Part shown: piece by piece, positions 17,585 to 25,219 of the stretch
How positions within the stretch are numbered: position 1 is the first letter of the stretch
How the letters are laid out: every line of letters starts with the position of its first letter
Origin: Flavobacterium sp. 1355
Lineage (GTDB): Bacteria; Bacteroidota; Bacteroidia; Flavobacteriales; Flavobacteriaceae
Assembly: GCF_017833415.1 (NCBI RefSeq)
Contig: NZ_JAFICC010000019.1
Span: 1-64,000 of the forward strand
Length of the DNA stretch: 64,000 nucleotides
Reading direction: 5' to 3'
Program-made: the position numbers and the translations under genes
The notes under the pieces: model-generated
What the model was told of the DNA's origin: nothing
The model's input: the letters and a program-made list of their open reading frames with translations, nothing else
Databases searched by the model: none

Positions 17585-18814
17585 TTACATCATATCAATA
17601 TATCTGTCGTGATATCCTAATAAATATAAAACACCGTCAAGACCTAAACTTGAAATTGAAGTCGAGGCACTTTCTTTTACTGTTTGTTTGGCATGAAAAG
17701 CAATTCCAAGCCCGGCTAAATTTAGCATCGGCAAATCATTTGCCCCGTCACCAACGGCGATGGTCTGATTGATGTGGATACCTTCTTTTTCTGCAATGGC
17801 TTTTAAGTGTTCTGCTTTCTTCTGTCCGTTAACAATATCGCCTATATATTTACCGGTCAATCTTCCGTCTTTTATTTCTAGTTCATTGGCATGAACATAA
17901 TCTATGCCCAGCTCTTTTTGCAGGTATTCTCCAAAATAGGTAAATCCTCCTGAAAGAATTGCAGTTTTATATCCATAGTATTTTAAGGCTTTCATCAGAC
18001 GATGTGCTCCTTTTGTAATTGGCAATTTCTCGGCAACTGATCTTAAAACTTCTTCACTAAGACCTTCTAACAAAGCCATACGCTGTTTGAAACTTTCGTT
18101 GAAATCAATTTCACCATTCATGGCCAATTCTGTTATTGCTCTTACCTGATCACCTACTCCATTCAGCTCAGCTAATTCGTCTATTACCTCTGCCTGAATT
18201 AATGTCGAATCCATGTCAAAGCATACCAGACGTCGGTTTCTTCTGTAAATGTTGTCTTCCTGAAAAGAAATATCTACATCAAGAGTTCGTGAAATCTGCA
18301 TAAAACTAGCTGTCATGACAATCTTGTTTACGATTTCTCCGGTTACTGATAATTGTATGCAAGAGCGCGGATTATCTTCTTTTTCTATAATAGAAGTTCT
18401 TCCTGTCAGTCTTATTATTGAGTCGATATTGAGATTCTGATCAGATAATATTTTAGTTACTGCAGCCAATTGTGAAGCTGCCAGTTTTTCGCCCAGAATA
18501 TTAATAATATATCGTTGTTTGGATTGTGATTTAACCCATGTTTCATAATCATCAACAGAAACGGGAGTAAACTTAACTTTTACTTCGAGTTCATAAGCTT
18601 TAAACAATAAATCTTTTAACACTGGTGCGGAAGATGAGCCTGCTTTGATTTCAAATAAAATACCTAAAGAGAGCGTATCGTGAATATCGGCCTGGCCTAT
18701 ATCTAAAATATCGGCATCATAGGTTGCCAAAACTGCTGTTAAACCTGCTGTAACTCCGGGTTTATCGTGACCTGAAACTTTTAATAAAATAATCTCTTTA
18801 TCTTCTGTTGCCAT
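17585..18814 (-). CDS. serB: Phosphoserine phosphatase with N-terminal ACT-like domains
   Basis: A 409-residue enzyme that hydrolyses O-phosphoserine to L-serine, the last step of serine synthesis. Residues about 5-185 form two ACT-like regulatory domains (SGHDKPGVTAGL near residue 15). The HAD phosphatase follows: nucleophile motif D200-x-D202-S-T204, motif II S in AILSGGF (about 294-300), and motif IV GDGANDLPML (about 358). The doubled ACT region suggests control by serine or another amino acid. It is not next to serA or serC here. It ends at a bidirectional terminator. Confidence 0.95.
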   Translation of the reverse strand: MATEDKEIILLKVSGHDKPGVTAGLTAVLATYDADILDIGQADIHDTLSLGILFEIKAGSSSAPVLKDLLFKAYELEVKVKFTPVSVDDYETWVKSQSKQRYIINILGEKLAASQLAAVTKILSDQNLNIDSIIRLTGRTSIIEKEDNPRSCIQLSVTGEIVNKIVMTASFMQISRTLDVDISFQEDNIYRRNRRLVCFDMDSTLIQAEVIDELAELNGVGDQVRAITELAMNGEIDFNESFKQRMALLEGLSEEVLRSVAEKLPITKGAHRLMKALKYYGYKTAILSGGFTYFGEYLQKELGIDYVHANELEIKDGRLTGKYIGDIVNGQKKAEHLKAIAEKEGIHINQTIAVGDGANDLPMLNLAGLGIAFHAKQTVKESASTSISSLGLDGVLYLLGYHDRYIDMM

Positions 18815-18895
18815 TTTTTCTTTATTGATTAAGAAGCGACAAAAATCGGCAATCTATTGATGATAAAAAAGAATAATCTTTGTTTTTTTAAATGC

Positions 18896-18921
18896 AAAAA
18901 GCACATAAGAATGTGCTTTTT
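18896..18921 (-). terminator. Terminator of the VOC/SRPBCC cluster
   Basis: An 11-bp perfect stem (AAAAAGCACAT and complement) with loop AAGA lies 110 bases beyond the last gene of the leftward cluster and before serB. Confidence 0.75.
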
Positions 18922-19031
18922 AAAATAATTTAACAATTATGTTTCAGTATTAGAATAACATAACTTTTGTTTTTCTAATACTATAGATTCACGAGTTATT
19001 GATTTAAAATTTGTGAATTTATGATAAAAAA

Positions 19032-19466
19032 TTATTTAGCCGGATTTTCATCAAAATTAACCATCCAGCTTATGCCAAATTTATCCTGAAACATCCCAAA
19101 GTAAGATCCCCAAAATGTTTTATCCATTGGCATAAAAATTTTTCCTTCTGCCGAAAGTTCGTTAAAAATCCTATCTGCTTCTTCGGTACTTTCAACGTTT
19201 ATAGAAATCTGAAAATTACTGCCAAAAACCACATCTCCATATTTCGGATGACTATCGCTTCCCATCAAAATGGTATTTCCAATTGGCAGTGAAACGTGCA
19301 TAATTCTGTTTGCATCTTCTTCAGAAAGTTCTTCACCACCTTCTTCTGCGGGCGCCTCTTTAAATTTTCCGATGTACGGAAATTCTCCGCCAAAAACTGA
19401 TTTATAAAACAGAAATGCTTCTTCACAATTTCCGTTAAACATTAAATAAGGGTTTACTGTTGCCAT
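19032..19466 (-). CDS. VOC family protein, PhnB-like
   Basis: A 144-residue vicinal-oxygen-chelate protein of the PhnB / 3-demethylubiquinone methyltransferase-like type. It begins with NPYLMFNGNCEEAFLFYKSVFGG, the family's opening strand and helix, and ends with FWGSYFGMFQDKFGISWMVN, which is the usual final beta-strand pair. No enzymatic activity is proven for most PhnB-like proteins. It is the last gene of the leftward cluster, 11 bases after the SRPBCC gene. Confidence 0.85.
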   Translation of the reverse strand: MATVNPYLMFNGNCEEAFLFYKSVFGGEFPYIGKFKEAPAEEGGEELSEEDANRIMHVSLPIGNTILMGSDSHPKYGDVVFGSNFQISINVESTEEADRIFNELSAEGKIFMPMDKTFWGSYFGMFQDKFGISWMVNFDENPAK

Positions 19467-19477
19467 ATATTTTATTT

Positions 19478-19915
19478 TTATTTTTCTGATAGTTCTTTTA
19501 TACTTTCCAGTGCTTTTGGGAAAACCTCTTTAAAATAATCGAGGTGTTTTTCTATTACATCAACTTGTACAACCAAATCAGTAAATTCGTCATCGGCGGT
19601 TAAACGGTATGTTTCCATAGCACCGCTCCACTTTTTGGTTTCTTCATTAAGAGGTACTTCTTTGAAATCTTTCATTTCACCTATGTGCTTAAATGCCATA
19701 TATTCATTAGGAATTTTAGTTTCAATTACACTGTTCATTCCTTCTCCGCCAGGAGACATAAAATGTATTTTATCTCCTTCGTTCCAGTCACTGACTGCAT
19801 ACGAACCTTCACAAAAAACTCCTGTCCATGTTTTATAAGTATCATCATTCCATAAAACAGACCATACTTTTTCTACCGGAGCCTTAATCCTGATTTTAAA
19901 TTCTAGTGTTTCCAT
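19478..19915 (-). CDS. SRPBCC/AHSA1-like protein (third copy in cluster)
   Basis: A 145-residue START/Bet v1-like fold protein. It opens METLEFKIRIKAPVEKVWSVLWN, the typical first strand and helix, and carries W-x-G and a long C-terminal helix. The start at 19915 is chosen because the longer frame runs back through the preceding VOC gene; the stop of that gene is one base away. It is more diverged from the other two SRPBCC copies here than they are from each other. Likely binds a small hydrophobic ligand; function unknown. Confidence 0.82.
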   Translation of the reverse strand: METLEFKIRIKAPVEKVWSVLWNDDTYKTWTGVFCEGSYAVSDWNEGDKIHFMSPGGEGMNSVIETKIPNEYMAFKHIGEMKDFKEVPLNEETKKWSGAMETYRLTADDEFTDLVVQVDVIEKHLDYFKEVFPKALESIKELSEK

Positions 19916-19916
19916 A

Positions 19917-20327
19917 TTATTGAGGGATTTTGCTAAGATCCATGTACAAAACATTCCAGCGATGCCCGTCAAGATCGGCAAAAGCAGCTCCATACATCCA
20001 GCCCTGACTTTCGGCAGGAGGAGCAAAAACATTTCCACCGGCAGCTTTTACTTTTTCTATTAATTCATCAACTTCTTCTCTGCTTTCAGCATCAATCGAA
20101 ATCAGAATTTCTGAACTTGATTGTGTATCTGTAATTTTATTTTGAGAGAAACTTTCAAACAAAGTTTCTTCAAACAGCATTACCACAAAGTGCCCCTCAC
20201 CAACCAACATACAAGTAGAAGTTGGTGTGTCGTGTTGTTGATTAAAAGAAAAACCAATTTTCCAGAAAAAGTCTTTTGCTTTTGCTACATTTTTTACAGG
20301 CAAATTCAACCAAATTTGTTTTGTCAT
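19917..20327 (-). CDS. VOC family protein (glyoxalase/bleomycin-resistance fold), second copy
   Basis: A 136-residue protein with the two beta-alpha-beta-beta-beta modules of the VOC superfamily: IWLNLPVKNVAKAKDFFWKIGF at the start, and GWMYGAAFADLDGHRWNVLYMD at the end. It is clearly paralogous to the VOC protein at 21196-21603 along its whole length (shared GFSFNQ, EVLISI/EILISI, AGGNxF and GWMY blocks). Substrate unknown. It sits 11 bases after the SRPBCC gene and one base before the next. Confidence 0.87.
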   Translation of the reverse strand: MTKQIWLNLPVKNVAKAKDFFWKIGFSFNQQHDTPTSTCMLVGEGHFVVMLFEETLFESFSQNKITDTQSSSEILISIDAESREEVDELIEKVKAAGGNVFAPPAESQGWMYGAAFADLDGHRWNVLYMDLSKIPQ

Positions 20328-20338
20328 AGTTTCTTATA

Positions 20339-20746
20339 TTAAGTTATACTTTCTACATATTTTTTAAAATTGTCCAAAATAGCCTGCCACCCACCACGCT
20401 GCATCTCTTCCGGATTTTGTGTTTCGGGGTCAAAGCTTTCTGTAATTTCTACGCCGTCTGGAGTTTCCTTAAAAGTAATTTCTGCATTTCTTCCGTCGCC
20501 CATTACATAATTTATAGCTTCATTTTCTTTTACCAACGTATATTCGCCCCAAAAATCAAAACTCATACTGCCATCTTTTGCAGCCATAGTTGTAGAGAAT
20601 TTCCCGCCTGTTCTTAAATCATTTTCAGCATTAGGAGCATGCCAGTCCGGCGATGCAAAAGCCCAATTTTTGATATGCTCAGGTTTGTTCCAAGATTCCC
20701 AAACTTTGTTTATTGATGCATTGATTGTAGTTTGTACTGTTATCAT
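20339..20746 (-). CDS. SRPBCC/AHSA1-like protein, second copy
   Basis: A 135-residue protein of the AHSA1 (activator of Hsp90 ATPase-like) family. The start ITVQTTINASINKVWESWNK and the end GGWQAILDNFKKYVES are diagnostic of the family. It is a close paralog of the copy at 20789-21196: both share the N-terminal strand, the HxxNAENDL block and the final helix. It likely binds a small ligand; no catalytic residue can be assigned. Confidence 0.87.
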   Translation of the reverse strand: MITVQTTINASINKVWESWNKPEHIKNWAFASPDWHAPNAENDLRTGGKFSTTMAAKDGSMSFDFWGEYTLVKENEAINYVMGDGRNAEITFKETPDGVEITESFDPETQNPEEMQRGGWQAILDNFKKYVESIT

Positions 20747-20788
20747 TATTTTATCGGTTAAAAATTGATTTTTCTATTTATCTTATTT

Positions 20789-21196
20789 CTAAAAATGTTC
20801 GGCGTACTGTTTAAAGTTATCTATAACAGCCTGGCACCATGCTTTCTGCATACTTTCTGAATCTTCTTTCTGAGGTTCAAAGGTTTCGGTGATTTCTACT
20901 GTATTACCGTATGCTTCAAAATGAACGCTTGCTGTTCTTTTATCTTCTAACTTATATTCTATAACTTTATTTTTTTGAATTTTAGTATATATTCCTTCAA
21001 AGTCAAAACCTGAATTTTGCTCTTTTGAAATCATTACAAATTTAAATTTGCCTTCAACTTTTAGATCATTTTCTGCATGTGACGTATGCCAGTTTTCATC
21101 AGGAGCATTCCACTTTACAATATGCTCCGGAGATGTCCATAATTCCCAGACTTTATCAATTGATGCGTTAATTATAGTTTGTACCGAAATCATCAT
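20789..21196 (-). CDS. SRPBCC/AHSA1-like protein, first copy
   Basis: A 135-residue AHSA1-family protein opening MMISVQTIINASIDKVWELW. Its ATG overlaps the TAA stop of the VOC gene upstream (TAATG), so translation is probably coupled. Two ATG codons lie in a row (21196 and 21193) and either could serve. It is paralogous to the next gene. Together they suggest a VOC-SRPBCC pair that has been duplicated. Confidence 0.87.
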   Translation of the reverse strand: MMISVQTIINASIDKVWELWTSPEHIVKWNAPDENWHTSHAENDLKVEGKFKFVMISKEQNSGFDFEGIYTKIQKNKVIEYKLEDKRTASVHFEAYGNTVEITETFEPQKEDSESMQKAWCQAVIDNFKQYAEHF

Positions 21197-21603
21197 TACA
21201 TACTTGGTATCTGGCTTTCATCCATACAAAAGATTTCCCAGTGATGTCCGTCTGGATCAAGAAAGGTTCTTTGGTACATCCATCCATAATCTTGTGCTTC
21301 TCTGTAATTGGCTCCGCCTGCCTTAACAGCTTTTTCGATCATTTCATCTACTTGCTGGCGTGTTTCTACAGAAATAGAAATAAGGACTTCGCTGGTTGTA
21401 GCGGTATCGCAAATTTTCTTATCTGTAAATGTTTGGTAAAATTCTTCAACCAAAAGCATTACGTTAATATCTTCGCCAATTATTAAACAAGTTCCTTTAT
21501 CATTAGTAAACTTTTGATTGAATGAAAAACCCAATTCAGTAAAAAAAGCAATTGATCGTTTTAAATCTTTTACGGCAAGATTTAAGAAAATTTTTGTTTT
21601 CAT
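21196..21603 (-). CDS. VOC family protein, first copy and first gene of the cluster
   Basis: A 135-residue VOC fold protein (IFLNLAVKDLKRSIAFFTELGF at the start; FLDPDGHHWEIFCMD at the end). The D-P-D-G-H-x-W strand is typical of glyoxalase-like proteins and contributes a potential metal ligand. Its start lies 28 bases from a -7 promoter element and divergent from a GlxA-type regulator gene. It is the probable first gene of the six-gene leftward transcript. Confidence 0.87.
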   Translation of the reverse strand: MKTKIFLNLAVKDLKRSIAFFTELGFSFNQKFTNDKGTCLIIGEDINVMLLVEEFYQTFTDKKICDTATTSEVLISISVETRQQVDEMIEKAVKAGGANYREAQDYGWMYQRTFLDPDGHHWEIFCMDESQIPSM

Positions 21604-21630
21604 ATTTATAAAATTACAAATTATTTAAAA

Positions 21631-21638
21631 CAAATGTA
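21631..21638 (-). promoter_or_regulatory. -7 promoter element for the VOC/SRPBCC cluster
   Basis: The minus strand reads TACATTTG, matching TAnnTTTG, 28 bases ahead of the first ATG. A TTG -33 is seen only at a long spacing of 25. Confidence 0.5.
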
Positions 21639-21671
21639 AAATTTTAAACAATTGATAATACTACAATAAAA

Positions 21672-21690
21672 GTCATTTTTAGGGTCATTT
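21672..21690. promoter_or_regulatory. Direct repeat GTCATTT in the divergent promoter region
   Basis: GTCATTT occurs at 21672-21678 and 21684-21690, 12 bases apart, between the two divergent start regions. AraC-type regulators often bind pairs of direct repeats, so this may be the operator of the adjacent GlxA-like protein. It is an inference from position. Confidence 0.35.
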
Positions 21691-21703
21691 AAGACAAATT
21701 ATC

Positions 21704-21711
21704 TATTTTTG
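21704..21711 (+). promoter_or_regulatory. -7 promoter element for the GlxA-like regulator
   Basis: TATTTTTG fits TAnnTTTG and lies 31 bases ahead of the ATG. No TTG at normal spacing, consistent with activator dependence. Confidence 0.5.
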
Positions 21712-21742
21712 TAAGAAGTTAATTTTTCCAAAAACCAAAACG

Positions 21743-22708
21743 ATGAGCAAAAAGACAGCCTTAATTGTACCGCATGATTATAAATTATTGAGTATCGCAG
21801 CTATTTTAGAAGTTTTTGAAACAGCTAACAAATTACATAAGGGAGGAGAAAAACCTTTTGAAATCATGGTTTTTCAATCTTCGGAACAGATTAATGAAAA
21901 AAACTTATTTGGATATGAAGTTCAATCAATAGAAAAATCTGAAGAAAATTTAGATTTGATTTTGATTCCGGCTTTTACAACAGATAATATGAGTGAGATG
22001 ATTAAGAAGAATAAAAAATTTATTCCGTGGTTACAAAAACATCATGAATCAGGAGCCGAATTGGCGAGTTTTTGCACAGGCGCTTTTTTATTTGCAGCTT
22101 CGGGCTTATTAAATGAAAAACTGGCCACAACGCATGTTGACGCCTGCAGCGCATTTACAAAAGCTTTTCCGTTAGTAAAGCTAAAATCAGAAGAAACTTT
22201 AACAGCAGATGGCAGTTTATATACAAGCGGAGGTTCAACCTCAACTTTTCATTTACTGATTCTTTTGGTTCAGAAATATTGCGGAAATGAAATTGCAGTT
22301 CAGATTGCCAAGATTTTCTCGATTGATCTAAACCGGTATAAGCAGAGTTATTTCAGCACTTTTAGGCCAAATCATCTACATAATGATACTTTGGTCGCTA
22401 TGCTGCAACAGAAAATAGAAAATCATTACAGCACAATAGAAAAACTGGAAGAAATCACCAAAGATATTCCGACAAGTGCACGAAATATGACACGCCGTTT
22501 TAAGCAAGTGACCGGAATTCCGCCAATTGAATACCTGCAAAGTATACGAGTAGAAAGCTCGAAGAAATATTTAGAACAGACCCAGCTTTCGATTTCCGAA
22601 ATTATCGAAAAAACAGGTTATAATGATCCTAAAGCATTTAGAAAAGTATTTTATAAAATGGTCGGGATGAAACCTATTGAATACCGTGAGAAGTTTAGGG
22701 TTCAGTAA
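21743..22708 (+). CDS. GlxA-like transcriptional regulator (DJ-1/PfpI domain + AraC HTH)
   Basis: A 321-residue regulator. Residues about 5-185 form a DJ-1/PfpI-like domain with the nucleophile-elbow cysteine C111 in ASFCTGAF. Residues about 225-318 form an AraC double helix-turn-helix (SARNMTRRFKQVTG, then QLSISEIIEKTGYNDPKAFRKVF, and the closing KPIEYREKF). DJ-1-AraC regulators sense small molecules and activate nearby genes. It is divergent from the VOC/SRPBCC cluster, which is therefore its likely target. The inducer is unknown. Confidence 0.9.
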   Translation: MSKKTALIVPHDYKLLSIAAILEVFETANKLHKGGEKPFEIMVFQSSEQINEKNLFGYEVQSIEKSEENLDLILIPAFTTDNMSEMIKKNKKFIPWLQKHHESGAELASFCTGAFLFAASGLLNEKLATTHVDACSAFTKAFPLVKLKSEETLTADGSLYTSGGSTSTFHLLILLVQKYCGNEIAVQIAKIFSIDLNRYKQSYFSTFRPNHLHNDTLVAMLQQKIENHYSTIEKLEEITKDIPTSARNMTRRFKQVTGIPPIEYLQSIRVESSKKYLEQTQLSISEIIEKTGYNDPKAFRKVFYKMVGMKPIEYREKFRVQ

Positions 22709-22765
22709 TTTATTTCAGGAGCAGAAATCTTGTTTTTCAGAACACTACTTGTCCTGCTCTACATT

Positions 22766-22801
22766 ATATCTTTTGCTGTGAACCCCACAGCAAAAGGATA
22801 T
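22766..22801. repeat. Long hairpin after the regulator gene
   Basis: Arms of about 15 bases (22766-22780 and 22786-22801, one bulged base) enclose a short loop. It is not followed by a T-run, so it looks like an extragenic palindrome rather than a terminator. Confidence 0.6.
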
Positions 22802-22851
22802 CATTTCGATCAGGGCTAAATTAGAAATTTGTTTTTCATAATTTAAAAAAA

Positions 22852-22885
22852 AACCTGCTCAAATAAATGAACAGGTTGGTTTTTA
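22852..22885 (+). terminator. Terminator of the GlxA-like gene
   Basis: The stem AACCTGCTC/GAACAGGTT (22852-22860 with 22869-22877, one mismatch) follows an A-run and precedes a T-rich tract. Confidence 0.65.
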
Positions 22886-22887
22886 AT

Positions 22888-22916
22888 CTTTGTCAAAGTT
22901 TAAAACTTTGACAAAG
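22888..22916. repeat. 29-bp near-perfect palindrome
   Basis: CTTTGTCAAAGTTT reads back on the other strand around a central base, with arms 22888-22901 and 22903-22916. It lies just beyond the clpX stop and may end clpX transcription or be an extragenic repeat. Confidence 0.7.
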
Positions 22917-22928
22917 CTGTATTAGAAT

Positions 22929-24161
22929 TTACGAAGCAATTTCCATTCTCTTCAATAAATTTTTACTTAACGTATGTTCGGCATAATCTTTATCGATTGA
23001 TAAAACTTTATCATCAGAACTTGGCAGTTCGTACATGGCATCTGTTAAGATTGCTTCGCAAAGCGAGCGCAAACCACGAGCTCCCAGTTTGTATTCTAAA
23101 GCTTTGTCTACAATAAAATCTAAAGCTTCATCGGTAATGTTAAACTCAACTTCATCCATTAAAAATAATTTCTGATATTGTTTTACCAATGCATTTTTAG
23201 GCTGTGTCAAAATTGCACGAAGTGTTTCCTTATCTAAAGGATCCATGTGCGTTAAAACCGGAAGACGACCAATAATTTCCGGAATTAATCCAAAATCTTT
23301 AATGTCTTTTGGAATGATATATTGTAACAAATTGTCTTTGTCGATATTGTCTACGTTTTTAGATGTTGAATATCCAACTGCCTGACGGTTTAAACGTTTC
23401 GAAATAATACGTTCTATTCCATCAAAAGCACCTCCTGCAATAAACAGGATGTTTTGAGTATTTACCTCAACAAATTTCTGGTCCGGATGTTTACGTCCTC
23501 CTTTTGGCGGTACGTTTACAACTGTTCCTTCTAATAATTTCAGTAAAGCCTGCTGAACACCTTCACCAGAAACATCACGTGTTATTGACGGATTATCGCT
23601 CTTACGGGCGATTTTATCAATTTCATCAATAAATACGATTCCTCTTTCTGCTTTGGTTACATCATAATCTGCAGCTTGCAGTAAACGTGTCAAAATACTT
23701 TCAACATCTTCACCTACATAACCTGCTTCTGTAAGTACAGTTGCATCTACGATAGCCAATGGAACGTCTAACATTTTTGCAATAGTTTTTGCAACCAGTG
23801 TTTTACCTGTTCCGGTTTGACCTACCATAATGATGTTACTTTTTTCAATCTCTACTTCGTCGTCTAATTGCTGTTGCATTAAACGTTTGTAGTGATTGTA
23901 AACCGCAACCGACATTACTTTTTTAGTCTGATCCTGACCAATAACATATTGATCCAGAAAAGCTCTGATTTCTTTTGGTTTCTTTAAAATTAAATCACCA
24001 ACAAGTTTTGCACTTCCGCTTGATTTTAATTCTTCTAATACAATTCCGTGTGCCTGTTCAATACACTTATCACAAATATGCGCATTAATACCTGCAATCA
24101 ATAAATTGGTTTCTGGCTTTTTTCTTCCACAAAACGAACATTCTAATACTACTTTAGCCAT
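22929..24161 (-). CDS. clpX: ATP-dependent Clp protease ATP-binding subunit ClpX
   Basis: A 410-residue AAA+ unfoldase that feeds substrates to ClpP. The N-terminal zinc-binding domain has CSFC (8-11) and CDKC. Walker A is GQTGTGKT, and the pore loop is GYVGEDVES. Walker B is VFIDEIDKIARK. An RKHPDQ loop contacts ClpP or substrate, and sensor-2 is GARGLRS near the C-terminus. The start at 24161 (MAKVVLECSFCG) is chosen over an upstream frame extension that adds 17 unrelated residues. It lies downstream of clpP in the same direction, but a repeat-rich 185-base gap holds its own -7 element. Confidence 0.96.
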   Translation of the reverse strand: MAKVVLECSFCGRKKPETNLLIAGINAHICDKCIEQAHGIVLEELKSSGSAKLVGDLILKKPKEIRAFLDQYVIGQDQTKKVMSVAVYNHYKRLMQQQLDDEVEIEKSNIIMVGQTGTGKTLVAKTIAKMLDVPLAIVDATVLTEAGYVGEDVESILTRLLQAADYDVTKAERGIVFIDEIDKIARKSDNPSITRDVSGEGVQQALLKLLEGTVVNVPPKGGRKHPDQKFVEVNTQNILFIAGGAFDGIERIISKRLNRQAVGYSTSKNVDNIDKDNLLQYIIPKDIKDFGLIPEIIGRLPVLTHMDPLDKETLRAILTQPKNALVKQYQKLFLMDEVEFNITDEALDFIVDKALEYKLGARGLRSLCEAILTDAMYELPSSDDKVLSIDKDYAEHTLSKNLLKRMEIAS

Positions 24162-24182
24162 TCTTTTTTTATTACTAAGCTG

Positions 24183-24190
24183 CAAAGTTA
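24183..24190 (-). promoter_or_regulatory. -7 promoter element for clpX
   Basis: The minus strand reads TAACTTTG, 21 bases ahead of the clpX ATG. It suggests clpX can be transcribed apart from clpP. Confidence 0.45.
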
Positions 24191-24251
24191 CTAAGTTTCT
24201 GAGATTTTTCACTAAAACCTCAAAAACTTAGCAACAATTAACTTTTATTTT

Positions 24252-24328
24252 GTTTCAAGTTTTTAAAAAAGGTTTAAAGTTTCAGGTTTCAAGTTTGCTT
24301 TGTTAACCTGAAACCTGAAACTTGAAAC
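24252..24328. repeat. GTTTCAGGTTT inverted repeat between clpP and clpX
   Basis: Tandem GTTTCAR heptamers on the left (24252-24260, 24279-24296) and their complements on the right (24305-24328) form a hairpin, with a perfect core at 24280-24289 and 24311-24320. The same core recurs upstream of clpP at 25118-25158. Confidence 0.75.
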
Positions 24329-24346
24329 AAATTTTTAACTGGAAAA

Positions 24347-25021
24347 TTATCCTCTTCTCAATACTTCATCAATCATTCCGTATTCTTTAGCTTCGTCAGC
24401 TTTCATCCAGTAATCGCGCTCACTGTCTTTATGAACTCTTTCAAAAGACTGTCCTGAATGTTGAGAAATGATGTTGTATAATTCATCTTTCAGTTTCAGC
24501 ATTTCACGTAAGTTGATTTCCATATCTGTAGCAACTCCCTGAGCTCCTCCAGATGGCTGGTGAATCATTACTCTTGAATGTGGCAAAGCCGAACGTTTTC
24601 CTGCTGCTCCTGCACATAATAAAACTGCTCCCATAGAAGCTGCCATTCCAGTGCAGATTGTAGCTACATCCGGTTTGATGTATTGCATGGTGTCGTAAAT
24701 TCCTAAACCTGCATAAACGCTTCCTCCAGGAGAATTTAGATAAATTTGAATGTCTTTTGAGGCATCTGCACTTTCTAAAAATAATAATTGTGCCTGAACA
24801 ATATTTGCGATTTGATCGTCAATACCTGTTCCTAAAAAGATAATTCTATCCATCATTAATCTTGAGAAAACATCTAGTTGCGAAACGTTCAACTGGCGTT
24901 CTTCGATAATGTATGGAGTCATGTTTGTTGGGTTCATCGCTGCTACGATTTTGTCATAGTACATTGCGTTTACTCCTTGGTGCTTTGTAGCAAATTTTTT
25001 GAATTCTTTACCGTAGTTCAT
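24347..25021 (-). CDS. clpP: ATP-dependent Clp protease proteolytic subunit ClpP
   Basis: A 224-residue serine protease that forms the tetradecameric chamber of ClpXP. The catalytic triad is visible: S129 in GMAASMGA, H154 in MIHQPSGG, and D203 in the ERDYWM motif. The conserved ER..LGTGIDDQIAN region (about 53-73) and the SPGGSV motif (97-102) are also present. The N-terminus carries an unusually long stretch of about 38 residues before the conserved IIEERQ, usual in this phylum and likely a propeptide. It lies between tig and clpX in the same direction. Confidence 0.96.
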   Translation of the reverse strand: MNYGKEFKKFATKHQGVNAMYYDKIVAAMNPTNMTPYIIEERQLNVSQLDVFSRLMMDRIIFLGTGIDDQIANIVQAQLLFLESADASKDIQIYLNSPGGSVYAGLGIYDTMQYIKPDVATICTGMAASMGAVLLCAGAAGKRSALPHSRVMIHQPSGGAQGVATDMEINLREMLKLKDELYNIISQHSGQSFERVHKDSERDYWMKADEAKEYGMIDEVLRRG

Positions 25022-25117
25022 ATTTTAAGTGTTCTAAGTTTTACATTATTTATATATCCTTCATCAAAGGTTGTACCTATTTATAAAGGATGTCAATTTG
25101 TCTTATTTTGAAAAGTT

Positions 25118-25158
25118 GTTTCAGGTTTCAGGTTTATTGAAGTTCAAAAACCTGAAAC
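25118..25158. repeat. GTTTCAGGTTT inverted repeat upstream of clpP
   Basis: Two overlapping GTTTCAGGTTT copies (25118-25128 and 25125-25135) and one complement (25148-25158) form a hairpin. It matches the copy between clpP and clpX. Confidence 0.75.
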
Positions 25159-25162
25159 AAAA

Positions 25163-25198
25163 AAATAAGCGTCAAAAGAAATTTTCTCTTGACGCTCA
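25163..25198 (-). terminator. Terminator of tig
   Basis: On the minus strand, a stem AGCGTCAA/TTGACGCT (25196-25189 with 25175-25168) is followed by a T-rich run. It lies 22 bases beyond the tig stop. Confidence 0.85.
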
Positions 25199-25219
25199 AA
25201 TATACTTATTTTTTAGAAA

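Noticed and set aside
19916..20038. N-terminal extension of the third SRPBCC gene
   Set aside because: It overlaps the upstream VOC gene entirely and adds a hydrophobic stretch not found in the family.
24162..24212. 17-residue extension of ClpX
   Set aside because: The zinc domain should begin at MAKVVLECSFC; the extra residues are unlike ClpX and contain the probable promoter.
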